Shown here one piece after another: positions 37,303 through 46,671 of a stretch of 64,000 nt of DNA. Positions within the stretch are counted from its first letter, which is position 1. Each line of letters begins with the position of its first letter. A program made the position numbers and the translations under genes. Where the stretch lies: contig NZ_CP017560.1 of assembly GCF_001753205.1 (NCBI RefSeq), positions 1,798,001 through 1,862,000 of the forward strand, read 5' to 3'. The notes below the pieces were generated by a model that was not told where the DNA came from, made no database searches, and saw only the letters and a list, made by a program, of their open reading frames with translations. The stretch comes from Sporosarcina ureilytica. GTDB taxonomy: Bacteria; Bacillota; Bacilli; Bacillales_A; Planococcaceae.

Positions 37303-38511
37303 ATGGAAAAGATTGAAATTAAAAATCTGACAAAAATATTTGGTGCCCAACCAAAACAAGCGTTAACGCTACTGAATAATGGCGACTCAAAAGATGAGAT
37401 TTTAGAGAAGACTGGGATGACGGTAGGCGTTAATAAAGCTTCTTTCACAGTAAAGTCCGGTGAAGTTTTTGTGATTATGGGATTATCCGGAAGTGGAAAA
37501 TCAACATTAATTCGACTTGTGAATCGTTTAATTGAACCGACAAGTGGTGAAGTGATTATTGACGGTGAAAATTTAACGAGTATGGACGAAAAGTCGCTCA
37601 TTGAAACAAGAAGAAAAAAACTTGGAATGGTGTTTCAAAATTTTGGCTTGTTGCCGCATCGTTCTGTGTTAAGCAATGTGGCATATGGGTTGGAAATTCA
37701 AAATGTTGACAAAAGCGACAGAGAAGCTAGAGCGTTAAAAATAATCGAGGATGTTGGTTTGAAAGGTTACGAAAACAGTTATCCAAGTGAATTAAGTGGC
37801 GGGATGCAACAAAGAGTTGGTATCGCGAGGGCGCTTACGAATGATCCGGATATTTTATTAATGGACGAGGCATTTAGTGCGCTGGACCCAATAATTCGCA
37901 AAGAAATGCAAGACGAGTTGATGCATTTACAAAGTAAACTTGGGAAAACCATCCTCTTTATTACGCATGATTTAGATGAAGCGTTAAAACTCGGTGACCG
38001 AATTGCGATTATGAAAGAGGGAGAAATTGTTCAAATTGGAACATCGGAAGAAATTTTAGAGAATCCAGCAGATGAGTATGTATCCAAGTTTGTACAAGAT
38101 GTAGATCGCTCGAAAGTATTGAAGGCGTCACATATTATGGAATCTCCTCAAAAAGTTGCGAATCCAAATGATAGTCTTCAAACGGTTGTTCGTAAAATGA
38201 AGGAATTAGGACGTTCGAGCATTTTTGTGATGGATGACGAGCAAAACTACAAAGGGCTAGTTACCATTGATGATGCTGTGAAAGCAAGTCAAGAAGACCT
38301 ATCGCTAAAGAATGTAATCATTGAAGACTCGGTACGAAAAGTACCTTTGAATACAGCGTTAAGTGAACTGATAGATGTTGCGGTCGAAACGAAATATCCA
38401 ATAGCGGTTGTGGAAGATGGAAAGCTATTAGGGACCATCTCCCGTACAGCAATTCTATCTGGACTTGTCCTTGGAAAGGAAAAAAACAAGGATGAGGTGA
38501 TTGTAACATGA
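37303..38511 (+). CDS. opuAA: Glycine betaine ABC transporter ATPase with CBS pair
   Basis: ATPase of the second importer, 402 residues. Start ATG 37303 follows AAGGAGAAG. Walker A GLSGSGKST near 62, signature LSGGMQQRVGIARAL, Walker B ILLMDEAFSALD (Ala where the paralogue has Pro), and paired CBS domains from about 275. The gene order ATPase-permease-binding protein is that of B. subtilis opuA. It overlaps the permease gene by 4 nt. Confidence 0.93.
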   Translation: MEKIEIKNLTKIFGAQPKQALTLLNNGDSKDEILEKTGMTVGVNKASFTVKSGEVFVIMGLSGSGKSTLIRLVNRLIEPTSGEVIIDGENLTSMDEKSLIETRRKKLGMVFQNFGLLPHRSVLSNVAYGLEIQNVDKSDREARALKIIEDVGLKGYENSYPSELSGGMQQRVGIARALTNDPDILLMDEAFSALDPIIRKEMQDELMHLQSKLGKTILFITHDLDEALKLGDRIAIMKEGEIVQIGTSEEILENPADEYVSKFVQDVDRSKVLKASHIMESPQKVANPNDSLQTVVRKMKELGRSSIFVMDDEQNYKGLVTIDDAVKASQEDLSLKNVIIEDSVRKVPLNTALSELIDVAVETKYPIAVVEDGKLLGTISRTAILSGLVLGKEKNKDEVIVT

Positions 38512-39335
38512 ATTATTTTCATTTTCCGTTAGAAGAATGGACAAATCGTTTTGTTGATGACTGGCTGCTTCCGAATTTGAGCGGCTTTTTTGATAAAATT
38601 AGTACTGTATTAAGTTCACTAGTTGATGGTGTCACGTATCTATTAACAGCAATTCCAGCAGAAGTTATTGTCTTAATTTTTCTATTGATAGCCTGGAAGA
38701 TTGCGGGCAAAGGAATGGCTTTATTTACATTAATCGGCACCTTATTTATCGGGTCGGTTGATCTTTGGGTCGAAGCGATGCAAACGTTTTCGATTGTTAT
38801 TGTATCGACTGTTATTTCGATTGTTATAGGAATTCCAGTGGGGATTTTTACTGCGGTAAATCGGACGGCAGATCGTATCGTTCGTCCAATTTTAGATTTT
38901 ATGCAAACATTACCTAGTTTTGTGTACTTAATTCCTGCAATATTATTATTCGGATTAGGGAACGTACCGGCAGTCATTGCGACATTTATCTTTGCGGCAC
39001 CTCCCGCAGTTCGTATGACTGCGTTAGGCATTAGACAAGTTCCGAACGATGTTATTGAAGCATCGAGAGCATTCGGAACAACATCAAGGCAATTGTTGTT
39101 TAAAGTTCAAGTTCCTTTAGCAATGCCAACGATTATGGCAGGCGTTAACCAATCAATCATGTTAGCCTTATCCATGGCAGTTGTGGCATCTATGATTGGT
39201 GCTCCAGGACTTGGAACAACAGTCTTAACAGGGATTTCAACGGTAAACGTTGGCCTTGGATTGACGGGTGGATTAGCAATTGTTGTCCTCGCTATTTTAC
39301 TAGATAGAATTACCCAGAAACTTGGGCAAAAATAA
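38508..39335 (+). CDS. opuAB: Glycine betaine ABC transporter permease
   Basis: A 275-residue permease with six or more membrane spans, the LDFMQTLPSFVYLIPA stretch near 125 and the EAA loop VPNDVIEASRAFGTT. ATGA overlap with the ATPase gene. Closely similar to the first permease, including the GVNQ(S/T) region, so the two systems are paralogous. Confidence 0.92.
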   Translation: MNYFHFPLEEWTNRFVDDWLLPNLSGFFDKISTVLSSLVDGVTYLLTAIPAEVIVLIFLLIAWKIAGKGMALFTLIGTLFIGSVDLWVEAMQTFSIVIVSTVISIVIGIPVGIFTAVNRTADRIVRPILDFMQTLPSFVYLIPAILLFGLGNVPAVIATFIFAAPPAVRMTALGIRQVPNDVIEASRAFGTTSRQLLFKVQVPLAMPTIMAGVNQSIMLALSMAVVASMIGAPGLGTTVLTGISTVNVGLGLTGGLAIVVLAILLDRITQKLGQK

Positions 39336-39355
39336 ATTTTATAGGAGAGATGACT

Positions 39356-40237
39356 GTGAAAAGGTTTTTAGTCGGAATGATGGCAGTATTTGTTTTAGTA
39401 TTTTTAGCCGCTTGTTCATCTGGCGGAACGAAAGACGAAGGGAACGGAGATACGGCGACTGCTAAGAAAGATCAAACCATTAAATTTGGTGTAACGCCGT
39501 GGACGAGTACTGTTCCACCTACAAAAATTGCTAAACTGATACTAGAAGATATGGGTTATAAAGTTGAGGAAACAAATGCTGACGTAAGCAGTATTTATAT
39601 CGGTTTATCACGTGGTGACTTAAACGTTTATATGGATTCCTGGTTCCCGACTCACCAAATCCATTTGGACAAGTACGAAGGAAAAGTTGAAGATACGGCG
39701 ATTAGTTATTCTGACGCTCGTTCGGGCTTAATTGTCCCAACTTATATGGAAGACATTAATAAAATTGAAGATTTAAAAGGCAAAGAAGATTTATTTGACC
39801 ATAAAATTTATGGTGTTGAGCCAGGCGGTAATGCTGCTAAAATCATTGATGAGCTAATTGAAGGCTATGACTTAGATATGGAACAAGTGAACTCATCTGA
39901 AGGCGGTATGCTTGCACAAGCAATTCGTTTAATTGAACAGGAAAAACCTGTTGTATTTTATGGCTGGCGTCCACATACAATGTTTAACAAGCTTGATATT
40001 AAAGTAATTGATGATTCTAAAGGGTACTTCAGTAACCCGGAAATTCATGTCATGACGAACGCAGGTCTTAAAGAAGAAGCGCCGGAAGCTTATGAGTTCC
40101 TAAGCAACTGGAGTATTTCTATTGACGATGTAGAAGAAATGATTGTTGCAATTGAAGAGGGCGGAGACCCGGAAGAAGTTGCACGTGAGTGGATTGATAA
40201 TAATCAAGATAAAGTAAATGAAATGATTGGTAAATAA
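39356..40237 (+). CDS. opuAC: Glycine betaine substrate-binding lipoprotein
   Basis: Start GTG 39356 is preferred because ATAGGAG (39341-39347) lies 8 nt before it, against 2 nt for ATG 39350. The 293-residue protein has a lipobox FLAACSS and an OpuAC fold: GVTPWTSTVPPT near residue 45, DVYMDSW-type DLNVYMDSWFPTH, and VFYGWRPHTMF. Trp residues of these blocks form the betaine cage in the family. It ends the operon, and a strong terminator follows. Confidence 0.92.
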   Translation: MKRFLVGMMAVFVLVFLAACSSGGTKDEGNGDTATAKKDQTIKFGVTPWTSTVPPTKIAKLILEDMGYKVEETNADVSSIYIGLSRGDLNVYMDSWFPTHQIHLDKYEGKVEDTAISYSDARSGLIVPTYMEDINKIEDLKGKEDLFDHKIYGVEPGGNAAKIIDELIEGYDLDMEQVNSSEGGMLAQAIRLIEQEKPVVFYGWRPHTMFNKLDIKVIDDSKGYFSNPEIHVMTNAGLKEEAPEAYEFLSNWSISIDDVEEMIVAIEEGGDPEEVAREWIDNNQDKVNEMIGK

Positions 40238-40245
40238 AAGGAGTA

Positions 40246-40273
40246 AAACCCGGCATTCATGCCGGGTTTTTTT
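40246..40273 (+). terminator. Terminator after opuAC
   Basis: AAAACCCGGCAT and ATGCCGGGTTTT pair perfectly with a 2-nt loop, then TTT. Confidence 0.92.
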
Positions 40274-40352
40274 CTTGCATATAATAGGGGATTCATTAAG
40301 AAAAAAGATGAACAGCTTCATGGTACGGATTATAGAAAGTATTGAACAAAGG

Positions 40353-40389
40353 AAAGATTGTGGAACAAAACGTTTCACAGTCTTTTTCT
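40353..40389 (+). terminator. Second terminator, no gene before it
   Basis: AAAGATTGTGGAAC pairs with GTTTCACAGTCTTT with two G-U pairs, then TTTC. No ORF lies between it and the previous terminator, though TATAAT occurs at 40280-40285, so a short RNA of about 100 nt is possible. Confidence 0.65.
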
Positions 40390-40431
40390 TTTATAAATGA
40401 AAAGAAGATGAAACTTCTTATAAATAAACTC

Positions 40432-40460
40432 TTGAAATCAGAACGTACATTCTATATAAT
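40432..40460 (+). promoter_or_regulatory. SigA promoter with LexA-like box in the spacer
   Basis: TTGAAA (40432-40437), 17-bp spacer, TATAAT (40455-40460). The spacer holds AGAACGTACATTCT (40440-40453), a near-palindrome fitting 11 of 14 positions of the Bacillus LexA/DinR consensus CGAACRNRYGTTYC. Confidence 0.55.
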
Positions 40461-40483
40461 GAGAACACGGGAGGGGAACAGGT

Positions 40484-40705
40484 GTGCGAACTAAGTTGGT
40501 ACAGTCAATGCAAAATGCGTCAATGCTCGAAATGATTTATCTGGCTAAAGATGGTGTCATTAGTAAAAGGAAGATTCATATTCTTCACGTAAACGAAGAT
40601 ACTTTTCAAGCGTATTGTCATTTACGAAAATGTAGACGAACTTTTAAAGTTGACAATGTGCTGGCACTTGCTCCGATTTTTCGATACGAAAGCCTGGTGA
40701 TCTAG
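40484..40705 (+). CDS. Small WYL-like protein upstream of YolD (73 aa)
   Basis: GTG start behind GGGAGGGG. The chain MLEMIYLAKDGVISKRKI followed by HVNEDTFQAYCHLRKCRRTF and a hydrophobic end resembles the small WYL-type proteins found beside YolD genes. It overlaps the next start by 1 nt, so the pair is translationally coupled. A ligand- or DNA-related role is inferred only from WYL domains. Expression probably follows the LexA-like box upstream. Confidence 0.65.
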   Translation: MRTKLVQSMQNASMLEMIYLAKDGVISKRKIHILHVNEDTFQAYCHLRKCRRTFKVDNVLALAPIFRYESLVI

Positions 40706-41040
40706 TGGAGAATATTCGGGATCGCGGTACAAAAAAGTGGACGGCACTGATGTTACCTGAGCATGTCAAATTATTAAAAGAATGGCTAGCCGAGGATGAT
40801 TATGTTGAAAAACCGGTGTTTGAAGAGTGGGAACTCGAGTTGCTCCAAGACGAAATTCAACTGGCGAAAGCTTCCGAAAGCATTGTGAAAATTCAAACTT
40901 GGAAGGGGGGTGTCGTCACTTCTTACCAAGGAAAAATTAAGGGAATTAATGTTGAATCAAGGCAAATCATTTTGCAAGATCCATTTGGTATCGAACGATT
41001 AAAAGTAGAGGACATTATAAAAATCCAATCGATTATCTAA
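40705..41040 (+). CDS. YolD-like family protein
   Basis: The 111-residue product has the family opening IRDRGTKKWTALMLPEHVK near residue 4 and a C-terminal beta-rich half (TSYQGKIKGINVESRQIIL). In Bacillus, YolD-like genes often accompany Y-family DNA polymerases (UvrX, YqjW) in SOS operons. No polymerase gene is present here, only the WYL-like partner. GTG start, 1-nt overlap with the preceding gene. Confidence 0.88.
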   Translation: MENIRDRGTKKWTALMLPEHVKLLKEWLAEDDYVEKPVFEEWELELLQDEIQLAKASESIVKIQTWKGGVVTSYQGKIKGINVESRQIILQDPFGIERLKVEDIIKIQSII

Positions 41041-41143
41041 TCTCATTAATCTTACAATTACGTTCTATAAAATAGACCGTTCTGAAACCGACGTACACGT
41101 TAGATATTCACCAATTCAACAAAATCCCCAAAATTGTCAACAT

Positions 41144-41179
41144 AATTCGACTGTTTTACTCTAATAAAACAGTCGAATT
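41144..41179. repeat. Perfect inverted repeat after yolD
   Basis: AATTCGACTGTTTTA and TAAAACAGTCGAATT pair over 15 bp with a 6-nt loop. No T-run follows on either side; probably still a transcription end or RNA-stabilising hairpin. Confidence 0.6.
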
Positions 41180-41301
41180 GTTACGTCTTTATGTTATTTG
41201 GCACATTTCTTTGTCTTACTCGTAAAGAACTAGTAAAATAAAGTTAAGTATGCCATAATAGTTTATTGAAGAGTAGGCATTTTTTGAGGAGAGAATGATA
41301 T

Positions 41302-42243
41302 ATGACTAAAAATGCGATAGTTTCTCAAGAAAAGGTTGAACATACTTCTTTTTCTAGTGAGAGGAAGCTATCTAGCCTATTTATGGACTTGAAATCATTA
41401 TTAAAAGGGATTGTATTAATCGCGAATGTATTGCCTGTTATTACAGGCTTTTGGCTAGCTATTTATTTTACAAACGCATCTTTTTCAGATCAAAGGGGTT
41501 TGTTTTTATTAACAATGATAGGAAGTACGTTTGTGATGGCGGGTGCGCTAGTTTTAAACAACTGGTATGAAGTAGATTTGGACCGTGAAATGGAACGGAC
41601 GAAAAATCGCCCGACAGTTACCGGAAACTTTTCATTGAAAACCGTGTTAACAATGGGGATTATTTTTTCAATCATTGGGTTCGTTGTTTTATATTTCACG
41701 ACAATGGAAGCGGTTATCTATGCGTTTATAGGTTGGTTTACATATGTGATCATGTATACGATGTGGATGAAGAGGAAGTATACGTTAAATACAGTAATGG
41801 GTAGTATTTCTGGAGCCGTTACGCCACTGATTGGATGGGCTGCGTTAGCACCGAGTTATCATTATGTACCTATCGTTCTGGCTTTACTTTTATTCATTTG
41901 GCAAATGCCTCATACATTCGCGATTGCCATGAGAAGACATGATGAATATAAAGCGGCTGGAGTCGCAATGCTACCGGTTGTACGCGGTTTTGATTTTACG
42001 AAGCGCCAAATTATTATTTATGTAACTTGTTTATTGCCATTGCCATTCTTTTTAACCTCGCTTGGGACTATTTTTGTAGTCATTGCAACGATTTTAAATG
42101 TTGTCTGGATTTTACTAAGTGTCGGTGGATTTTTCACAAATAGCGATGCGAAATGGGCAAGGGCATTGTTTCTCTATTCAGTAAACTATTTAGCGATTTT
42201 ATTTATTTTAATGATTGTTGTGACATTACCTATTTTTTCATAA
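41302..42243 (+). CDS. ctaB: Protoheme IX farnesyltransferase
   Basis: Membrane prenyltransferase that turns heme B into heme O for terminal oxidases. At 313 residues it has about eight or nine membrane spans, the Asp-rich motif NNWYEVDLDREMERTKNRP near residue 91, and the second conserved loop with RRHDEYKAAGVAML. AGGAGAG ribosome site. No cytochrome oxidase genes are next to it, so this looks like the stand-alone copy that many Bacillales carry. Confidence 0.93.
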   Translation: MTKNAIVSQEKVEHTSFSSERKLSSLFMDLKSLLKGIVLIANVLPVITGFWLAIYFTNASFSDQRGLFLLTMIGSTFVMAGALVLNNWYEVDLDREMERTKNRPTVTGNFSLKTVLTMGIIFSIIGFVVLYFTTMEAVIYAFIGWFTYVIMYTMWMKRKYTLNTVMGSISGAVTPLIGWAALAPSYHYVPIVLALLLFIWQMPHTFAIAMRRHDEYKAAGVAMLPVVRGFDFTKRQIIIYVTCLLPLPFFLTSLGTIFVVIATILNVVWILLSVGGFFTNSDAKWARALFLYSVNYLAILFILMIVVTLPIFS

Positions 42244-42250
42244 ATTACTA

Positions 42251-42287
42251 GAAAAACGTTTCTTTCTTTTCAAAGGGACGTTTTTCT
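42251..42287 (+). terminator. Terminator after ctaB
   Basis: AGAAAAACGT with inner CTTT pairs with AAAG and ACGTTTTTCT. Confidence 0.75.
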
Positions 42288-42344
42288 AATTGAATATGGA
42301 ATCATAAACTTGTTTAGCCCCTAAAATCATAGAAAATAGGAAAC

Positions 42345-42373
42345 AAAAAAGCAGCTGAAAATAGCTGCTTTTT
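42345..42373 (-). terminator. Terminator of catalase gene
   Basis: AAAAAAGCAGCT and AGCTGCTTTTT pair around GAAAAT; works on the minus strand for katA and possibly both ways. Confidence 0.85.
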
Positions 42374-42382
42374 CTAATTGAA

Positions 42383-43867
42383 TTATTCTAATCCACCTGC
42401 TGCTTCAACTTCGCTCCATGGAATTTGAAGGGCTTCCGCAACGCCTTGGCCGTATGCCGGGTCTGCTTGATAGCAGTGGACAATATGGCGAAGTTTAATA
42501 TGCTTATCAGCGGGTGCAATATCAGCTGCTGTATTTAAAAATAATGCTTCTTTTTGCTCGTCATTCATTAAATTGAATAACTTACCTGGTTGCTCAAAAT
42601 AGTTGTCATCATCTTCAGCAAAATCCCAACGATCTGCGGCACCGTAAATATCTAGTGGTGGCTCTTTGTATTCAGGTTGTGCATCCCATTCACCGTATGT
42701 GTTTGGCTCGTAATGAAGTGTGCTTCCTAAGTTTCCATCGACTCTCATCGCACCGTCACGGTGGAAACTATGAACTGGACAACGCGGTTGGTTAACTGGA
42801 ATCTGATGGTGGTTTACACCTAGACGGTAACGCTGTGCATCGCCATATGAAAATAAGCGGCCTTGTAGCATTTTATCTGGTGAGAAGCTAATACCAGGAA
42901 CAACGTTTGCAGGTGTGAACGCTGCTTGTTCAACTTCCGCAAAGTAGTTATCAGGATTTCTGTTCAGTTGGAATTCACCAACTTCTATGAGTGGGAAATC
43001 TTTTTTATACCAAACTTTTGTTAAATCAAATGGGTTGTAAGGCATGTTTAAAGCTTCTTCTTCTGTCATCACTTGAATATATAATTTCCATTTCGGGAAA
43101 TCACCTTCTTCAATTGATTCATAAAGATCGCGCTGATGGCTCTCGCGGTCTACGCCTACTATTTCAGCTGCTTCTTTATTTGTTAAATTTTCAATCCCTT
43201 GTTGTGAACGGAAGTGGAATTTCACCCATACGCGCTCATTGTCTGCGTTAATCATGCTGAATGTATGGCTTCCGAAACCATGCATCGTTCTATATGATTT
43301 TGGAATCCCTCGTTCACTCATGACGATTGTTATTTGATGAAGTGCTTCAGGAAGTGAAGTCCAGAAATCCCAGTTATTGTTTGCACTTCTCATATTCGTA
43401 CGTGGGCACCGTTTTACTGCGTGGTTTAAGTCAGGGAAGTGAAGCGGGTCTCTGAAAAAGAATACCGGTGTATTATTTCCAACAACGTCCCAGTTACCTT
43501 CCTCTGTGTAAAATCTTACGGAAAATCCTCGAATATCGCGCTCTGCATCAGCAGCACCACGTTCACCGGCAACAGTTGAAAAACGGACAAACATATCTGT
43601 CTTTTTTCCTATTTCAGAGAAAAGTTTTGCACGTGTATATTTTGTGATGTCATTTGTTACTGTAAATGTTCCGTATGCACCAGATCCTTTTGCGTGCATA
43701 CGACGCTCTGGAATGACTTCACGGTCAAAGTGAGCCATTTTTTCTAAAAACCATACGTCTTGGAGAAGCATTGGCCCTCTTGGACCAGCTGTCATTGAAT
43801 TATGGTTGTCAACAACCGGTGCACCTGCCGCTGTAGTAAATCTTTTTTTGTTGTTTTTATTCGCCAT
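42383..43867 (-). CDS. katA: Monofunctional heme catalase
   Basis: Decomposes hydrogen peroxide. At 494 residues it is the small-subunit class. The catalytic His lies in [15 protein letters not shown] near residue 60, the distal Asn in [12 protein letters not shown], and the heme-ligating Tyr in [14 protein letters not shown] near 335. TCCTAG/AGGAGTG ribosome site before the ATG. A 13-bp palindrome is 29 bp upstream. Monocistronic between two terminator-like sites. Confidence 0.96.
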   Translation of the reverse strand: MANKNNKKRFTTAAGAPVVDNHNSMTAGPRGPMLLQDVWFLEKMAHFDREVIPERRMHAKGSGAYGTFTVTNDITKYTRAKLFSEIGKKTDMFVRFSTVAGERGAADAERDIRGFSVRFYTEEGNWDVVGNNTPVFFFRDPLHFPDLNHAVKRCPRTNMRSANNNWDFWTSLPEALHQITIVMSERGIPKSYRTMHGFGSHTFSMINADNERVWVKFHFRSQQGIENLTNKEAAEIVGVDRESHQRDLYESIEEGDFPKWKLYIQVMTEEEALNMPYNPFDLTKVWYKKDFPLIEVGEFQLNRNPDNYFAEVEQAAFTPANVVPGISFSPDKMLQGRLFSYGDAQRYRLGVNHHQIPVNQPRCPVHSFHRDGAMRVDGNLGSTLHYEPNTYGEWDAQPEYKEPPLDIYGAADRWDFAEDDDNYFEQPGKLFNLMNDEQKEALFLNTAADIAPADKHIKLRHIVHCYQADPAYGQGVAEALQIPWSEVEAAGGLE

Positions 43868-43895
43868 TAATAATCACTCCTAGATAATAATCTTG

Positions 43896-43908
43896 ATTAC
43901 ATTGTAAT
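43896..43908. promoter_or_regulatory. Palindrome upstream of katA, candidate operator
   Basis: ATTACA-T-TGTAAT is a perfect inverted repeat. Catalase genes of this group are often PerR targets, but the match to TTATAATNATTATAA is poor, so the regulator is uncertain. Confidence 0.35.
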
Positions 43909-43910
43909 AA

Positions 43911-44213
43911 TAACAAATAAGGGTGTGTGATTCTAGTAAAATGCTTTACTAAAAAAACGAGTTAATAATTGAAATAGGCACAGAGTTATGAGACTAGAAT
44001 AGAAAATGCCAACTAGAGTATAGTACGATTGCAATACCACCCTGCATAGTAATGTTAATTATTGAATTTGCAGAATTAAATTAAGTATTACATACAGTTG
44101 TGAAGAATCTATGATGTGAGGAAAATACTGTAAAAAGCTGTGTGATAAATATTATGAGAGGCTAGGAAGTAATTGATAATAAGAATATTATAATTGAGAA
44201 AACCATCTCCTTA
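43911..44213. other. AT-rich intergenic region, nothing recognised
   Basis: About 300 bp between the catalase promoter region and the NRDE gene end. Short ORFs lack ribosome sites. A weak ATC-CCTT/AAGG-GAT hairpin near 44204-44222 may end the minus-strand NRDE transcript. Confidence 0.4.
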
Positions 44214-44273
44214 ATGAAGGTGATTATATTCTTGAATATTCCGATTAATTTAATTGTAAAGGATAAGAACCAT

Positions 44274-45050
44274 TTAGTCGAGTGGCGGTTGAATTCGAAA
44301 CTTAAATTGTCGGTCATCTACAAATTTTCCTTCATAAAAAGTTCTTTCTATAAAAATAACATCATCGTGCTTTGTAACAAGCAATACAGTCGAACATCTT
44401 GTACCATAGTCAGCTGTGTTTATAAAAAGGGAAGATAGCTGTCGTTCCAACTCTAACCCAATGCCCGTATGAGGCAAATTGACATCTTCCGCTACGTCAT
44501 CGTTTGCTAATAGATTGAAAAGGACTTCGGGTTGGAGCGTTTCATGTGTAGTAACATAATGGTGTAGCAAATTTTTTCCATTGACTACTTTAGGCCACGG
44601 TGTATTTAGAAAATGATTACTAAGTCCGTGGGTGCCTGGACGAACTTCATACGAACTGTTTTCTATATTATTATAATAAATGAGCTGGTTGGGATTACCA
44701 ATAAGTAAATTAAAGCCGCTGTATAAGTTGTTATTTTTATTTATCCCTTCTATATAGTCCTTAGGTGAAGTATGGCCAGTTAGGTAACCGCTTACAATTT
44801 TACCGCGCGAGTTTTCTTTGCGTTGCATATGGACAGGACTACGATAATTTGTTAATGCGGCAAATCGCCCCTGTTTTGTTATCCCAAGCCATGTCCCTTG
44901 TTTTTCTAAATCTCGACCGGCTAGTAGTTGTGGATAATCTTCCCAAAAGTGAGCCATTGCTGTTGGACGTTCGTAAAATTCATCACGATTCGCTGCGACA
45001 ATCAGTTTGTAATTCGGATGATTATGATAATGGAAATTAATTAAACACAT
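44274..45050 (-). CDS. NRDE family protein (TANGO2 homologue)
   Basis: A 258-residue protein opening with MCLINF and the defining AANRDEFYERPT near residue 19, followed by LLAGRDLEKQGTWLGITKQG. Cys2 after Met suggests an N-terminal nucleophile fold typical of the family. Bacterial members have no agreed function; the eukaryotic TANGO2 is linked to heme or lipid handling. It lies near ctaB and katA, which is suggestive but not proof of a heme link. Confidence 0.88.
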   Translation of the reverse strand: MCLINFHYHNHPNYKLIVAANRDEFYERPTAMAHFWEDYPQLLAGRDLEKQGTWLGITKQGRFAALTNYRSPVHMQRKENSRGKIVSGYLTGHTSPKDYIEGINKNNNLYSGFNLLIGNPNQLIYYNNIENSSYEVRPGTHGLSNHFLNTPWPKVVNGKNLLHHYVTTHETLQPEVLFNLLANDDVAEDVNLPHTGIGLELERQLSSLFINTADYGTRCSTVLLVTKHDDVIFIERTFYEGKFVDDRQFKFRIQPPLD

Positions 45051-45197
45051 CTTTTATGCCCCCTTACTACATAGTATACACTGAAAGAATGGTAGAAACA
45101 AAACGAAGAATTCAAACTTGTCTGGACGTTGATAAGGGGGTTCAACTATACTTTATGAATATAGGTTATCTCTTAATAGAAAGAACAGGTGATGGGA

Positions 45198-46646
45198 ATG
45201 TTTGCGAAGAATCCTAATAAATTCAAAGTGGCGCAATCAGCTGTATTGGATGCTGATGCTATAAAATTATGCCAAATGATTAAAAATAAGCAAATCACAT
45301 CGGTGGAAGCTACGAAAACTTATATTGAACATATCGAAAAAATGAATCCAACCATTAATAGTGTCGTAGAAAATCGATTTAATGAGGCATTGGAAGAAGC
45401 ACAAAAAGCTGATTATCAACTTGCTAAAGGAGAAGCAACTGGTCAATTATTTGGTGTGCCGATAAGCATGAAAGAATCGTTTGACGTGAAAGGGATGCAA
45501 ACGACTGGAGCACTTATACACCGAAAAGGGATGGTTCAAAAAAGAGACGCTGACGTCGTTCGTAAATTAAAGGAAGAGGGAGCAATTATACTTGGTAAAA
45601 CGAATACCCCAGAGCTTTGCTTTTGCCAAGAAACGGATAATAAATTATTTGGAAGGACAAATAATCCGAGAGATTTAACAAGAACTGCTGGAGGTTCTAG
45701 TGGGGGAGAGGCGGCCACGATTGCCATAGGCGCGGCGGCAGCTGGATTAGGGTCAGATATCGGGGGTTCCATTCGAATTCCAAGTCATTTTAATGGAATT
45801 ATTGGCTTTAAGTCTGGTAGAGGACAAATATCGTCGGAGGGGAGTTTCCCTTGTGAGGAGCATCCATTACAAAGCCGGATGCTCGGAATTGGACCGATGA
45901 CAAAATCTGTACGGGATGTTGAATTAATCTATAATATTATCGCAAAACAAAAAACTGTGAAGAAAGAATTAGCTAATTTTACGGTCAGTGTTTTACCATC
46001 GACAGAATATCCATTATCAGTTGAGACTTCGGTACTTATTGGTTCAGTTTATGAAAAGTTAAGGGAAAACCTTTTGGTAGAGCGTGTATCACCTCCATAT
46101 TTACATGAAAGCGCAGAACTGTGGCAAGAAATTATGTCCATCAATGGAGGGGAAATGGCCTACTCAGAAGCTTTCGCTAATAAAAAAACAAAACCTGTCG
46201 GGCAGTATGTAAAAGAAATTGTCAGTGGGACGGCGAAGAATCATCGTTATTTACTATGGGCACTTATCGGGGCTGCACTATTTAAGCCAACAAACAGTCG
46301 AATAAAAGAGATTGAAAAGATAGTGGAAGAAGGGGACGCGATATTGGATGATTATTTAGATAAACGAATTTTACTTTTCCCTGTTTATCATACGGCAGCA
46401 CCGAAACATGGGGTAGTTTATAAAGAAATTTTTTCAATCCGTAAAACGTTTGAGAAATATATACCGTATGTGGCCTATGCGAATGTTTGGGGACTTCCGT
46501 CATTAACAGTTCCACTTGGAAAAGATCAATATGGAATGCCGATTGCTTTACAGTGCATAAGTAGAATTGGCAATGAAGATGCCCTGTTTCAGCTTGGTTA
46601 TTTACTAGAAAAAGCCTTTTCAGCATATGAGCGTGTCCTATTTTAA
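45198..46646 (+). CDS. Amidase signature family hydrolase
   Basis: Ser-cisSer-Lys amidase of 482 residues. Catalytic Lys in FGVPISMKESFD near residue 91, the Gly/Ser-rich block TAGGSSGGEAATIAIG near 165 and the nucleophile in GSDIGGSIRIPSHFNG. Start ATG 45198 is favoured by AGGTG 6 nt upstream; GTG 45189 and ATG 45192 are alternatives. It resembles fatty-acid-amide-hydrolase-like members more than GatA, since no gatB/gatC neighbours are present. Substrate unknown. Confidence 0.87.
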   Translation: MFAKNPNKFKVAQSAVLDADAIKLCQMIKNKQITSVEATKTYIEHIEKMNPTINSVVENRFNEALEEAQKADYQLAKGEATGQLFGVPISMKESFDVKGMQTTGALIHRKGMVQKRDADVVRKLKEEGAIILGKTNTPELCFCQETDNKLFGRTNNPRDLTRTAGGSSGGEAATIAIGAAAAGLGSDIGGSIRIPSHFNGIIGFKSGRGQISSEGSFPCEEHPLQSRMLGIGPMTKSVRDVELIYNIIAKQKTVKKELANFTVSVLPSTEYPLSVETSVLIGSVYEKLRENLLVERVSPPYLHESAELWQEIMSINGGEMAYSEAFANKKTKPVGQYVKEIVSGTAKNHRYLLWALIGAALFKPTNSRIKEIEKIVEEGDAILDDYLDKRILLFPVYHTAAPKHGVVYKEIFSIRKTFEKYIPYVAYANVWGLPSLTVPLGKDQYGMPIALQCISRIGNEDALFQLGYLLEKAFSAYERVLF

Positions 46647-46671
46647 AAAGACCGAGTGAATGGACTCGGTC
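46646..46671 (-). terminator. Terminator of plsY-like gene
   Basis: GACCGAGT and ACTCGGTC pair around GAATGG. On the minus strand TTTTTA follows, so it mainly serves the plsY-like gene. Confidence 0.8.
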
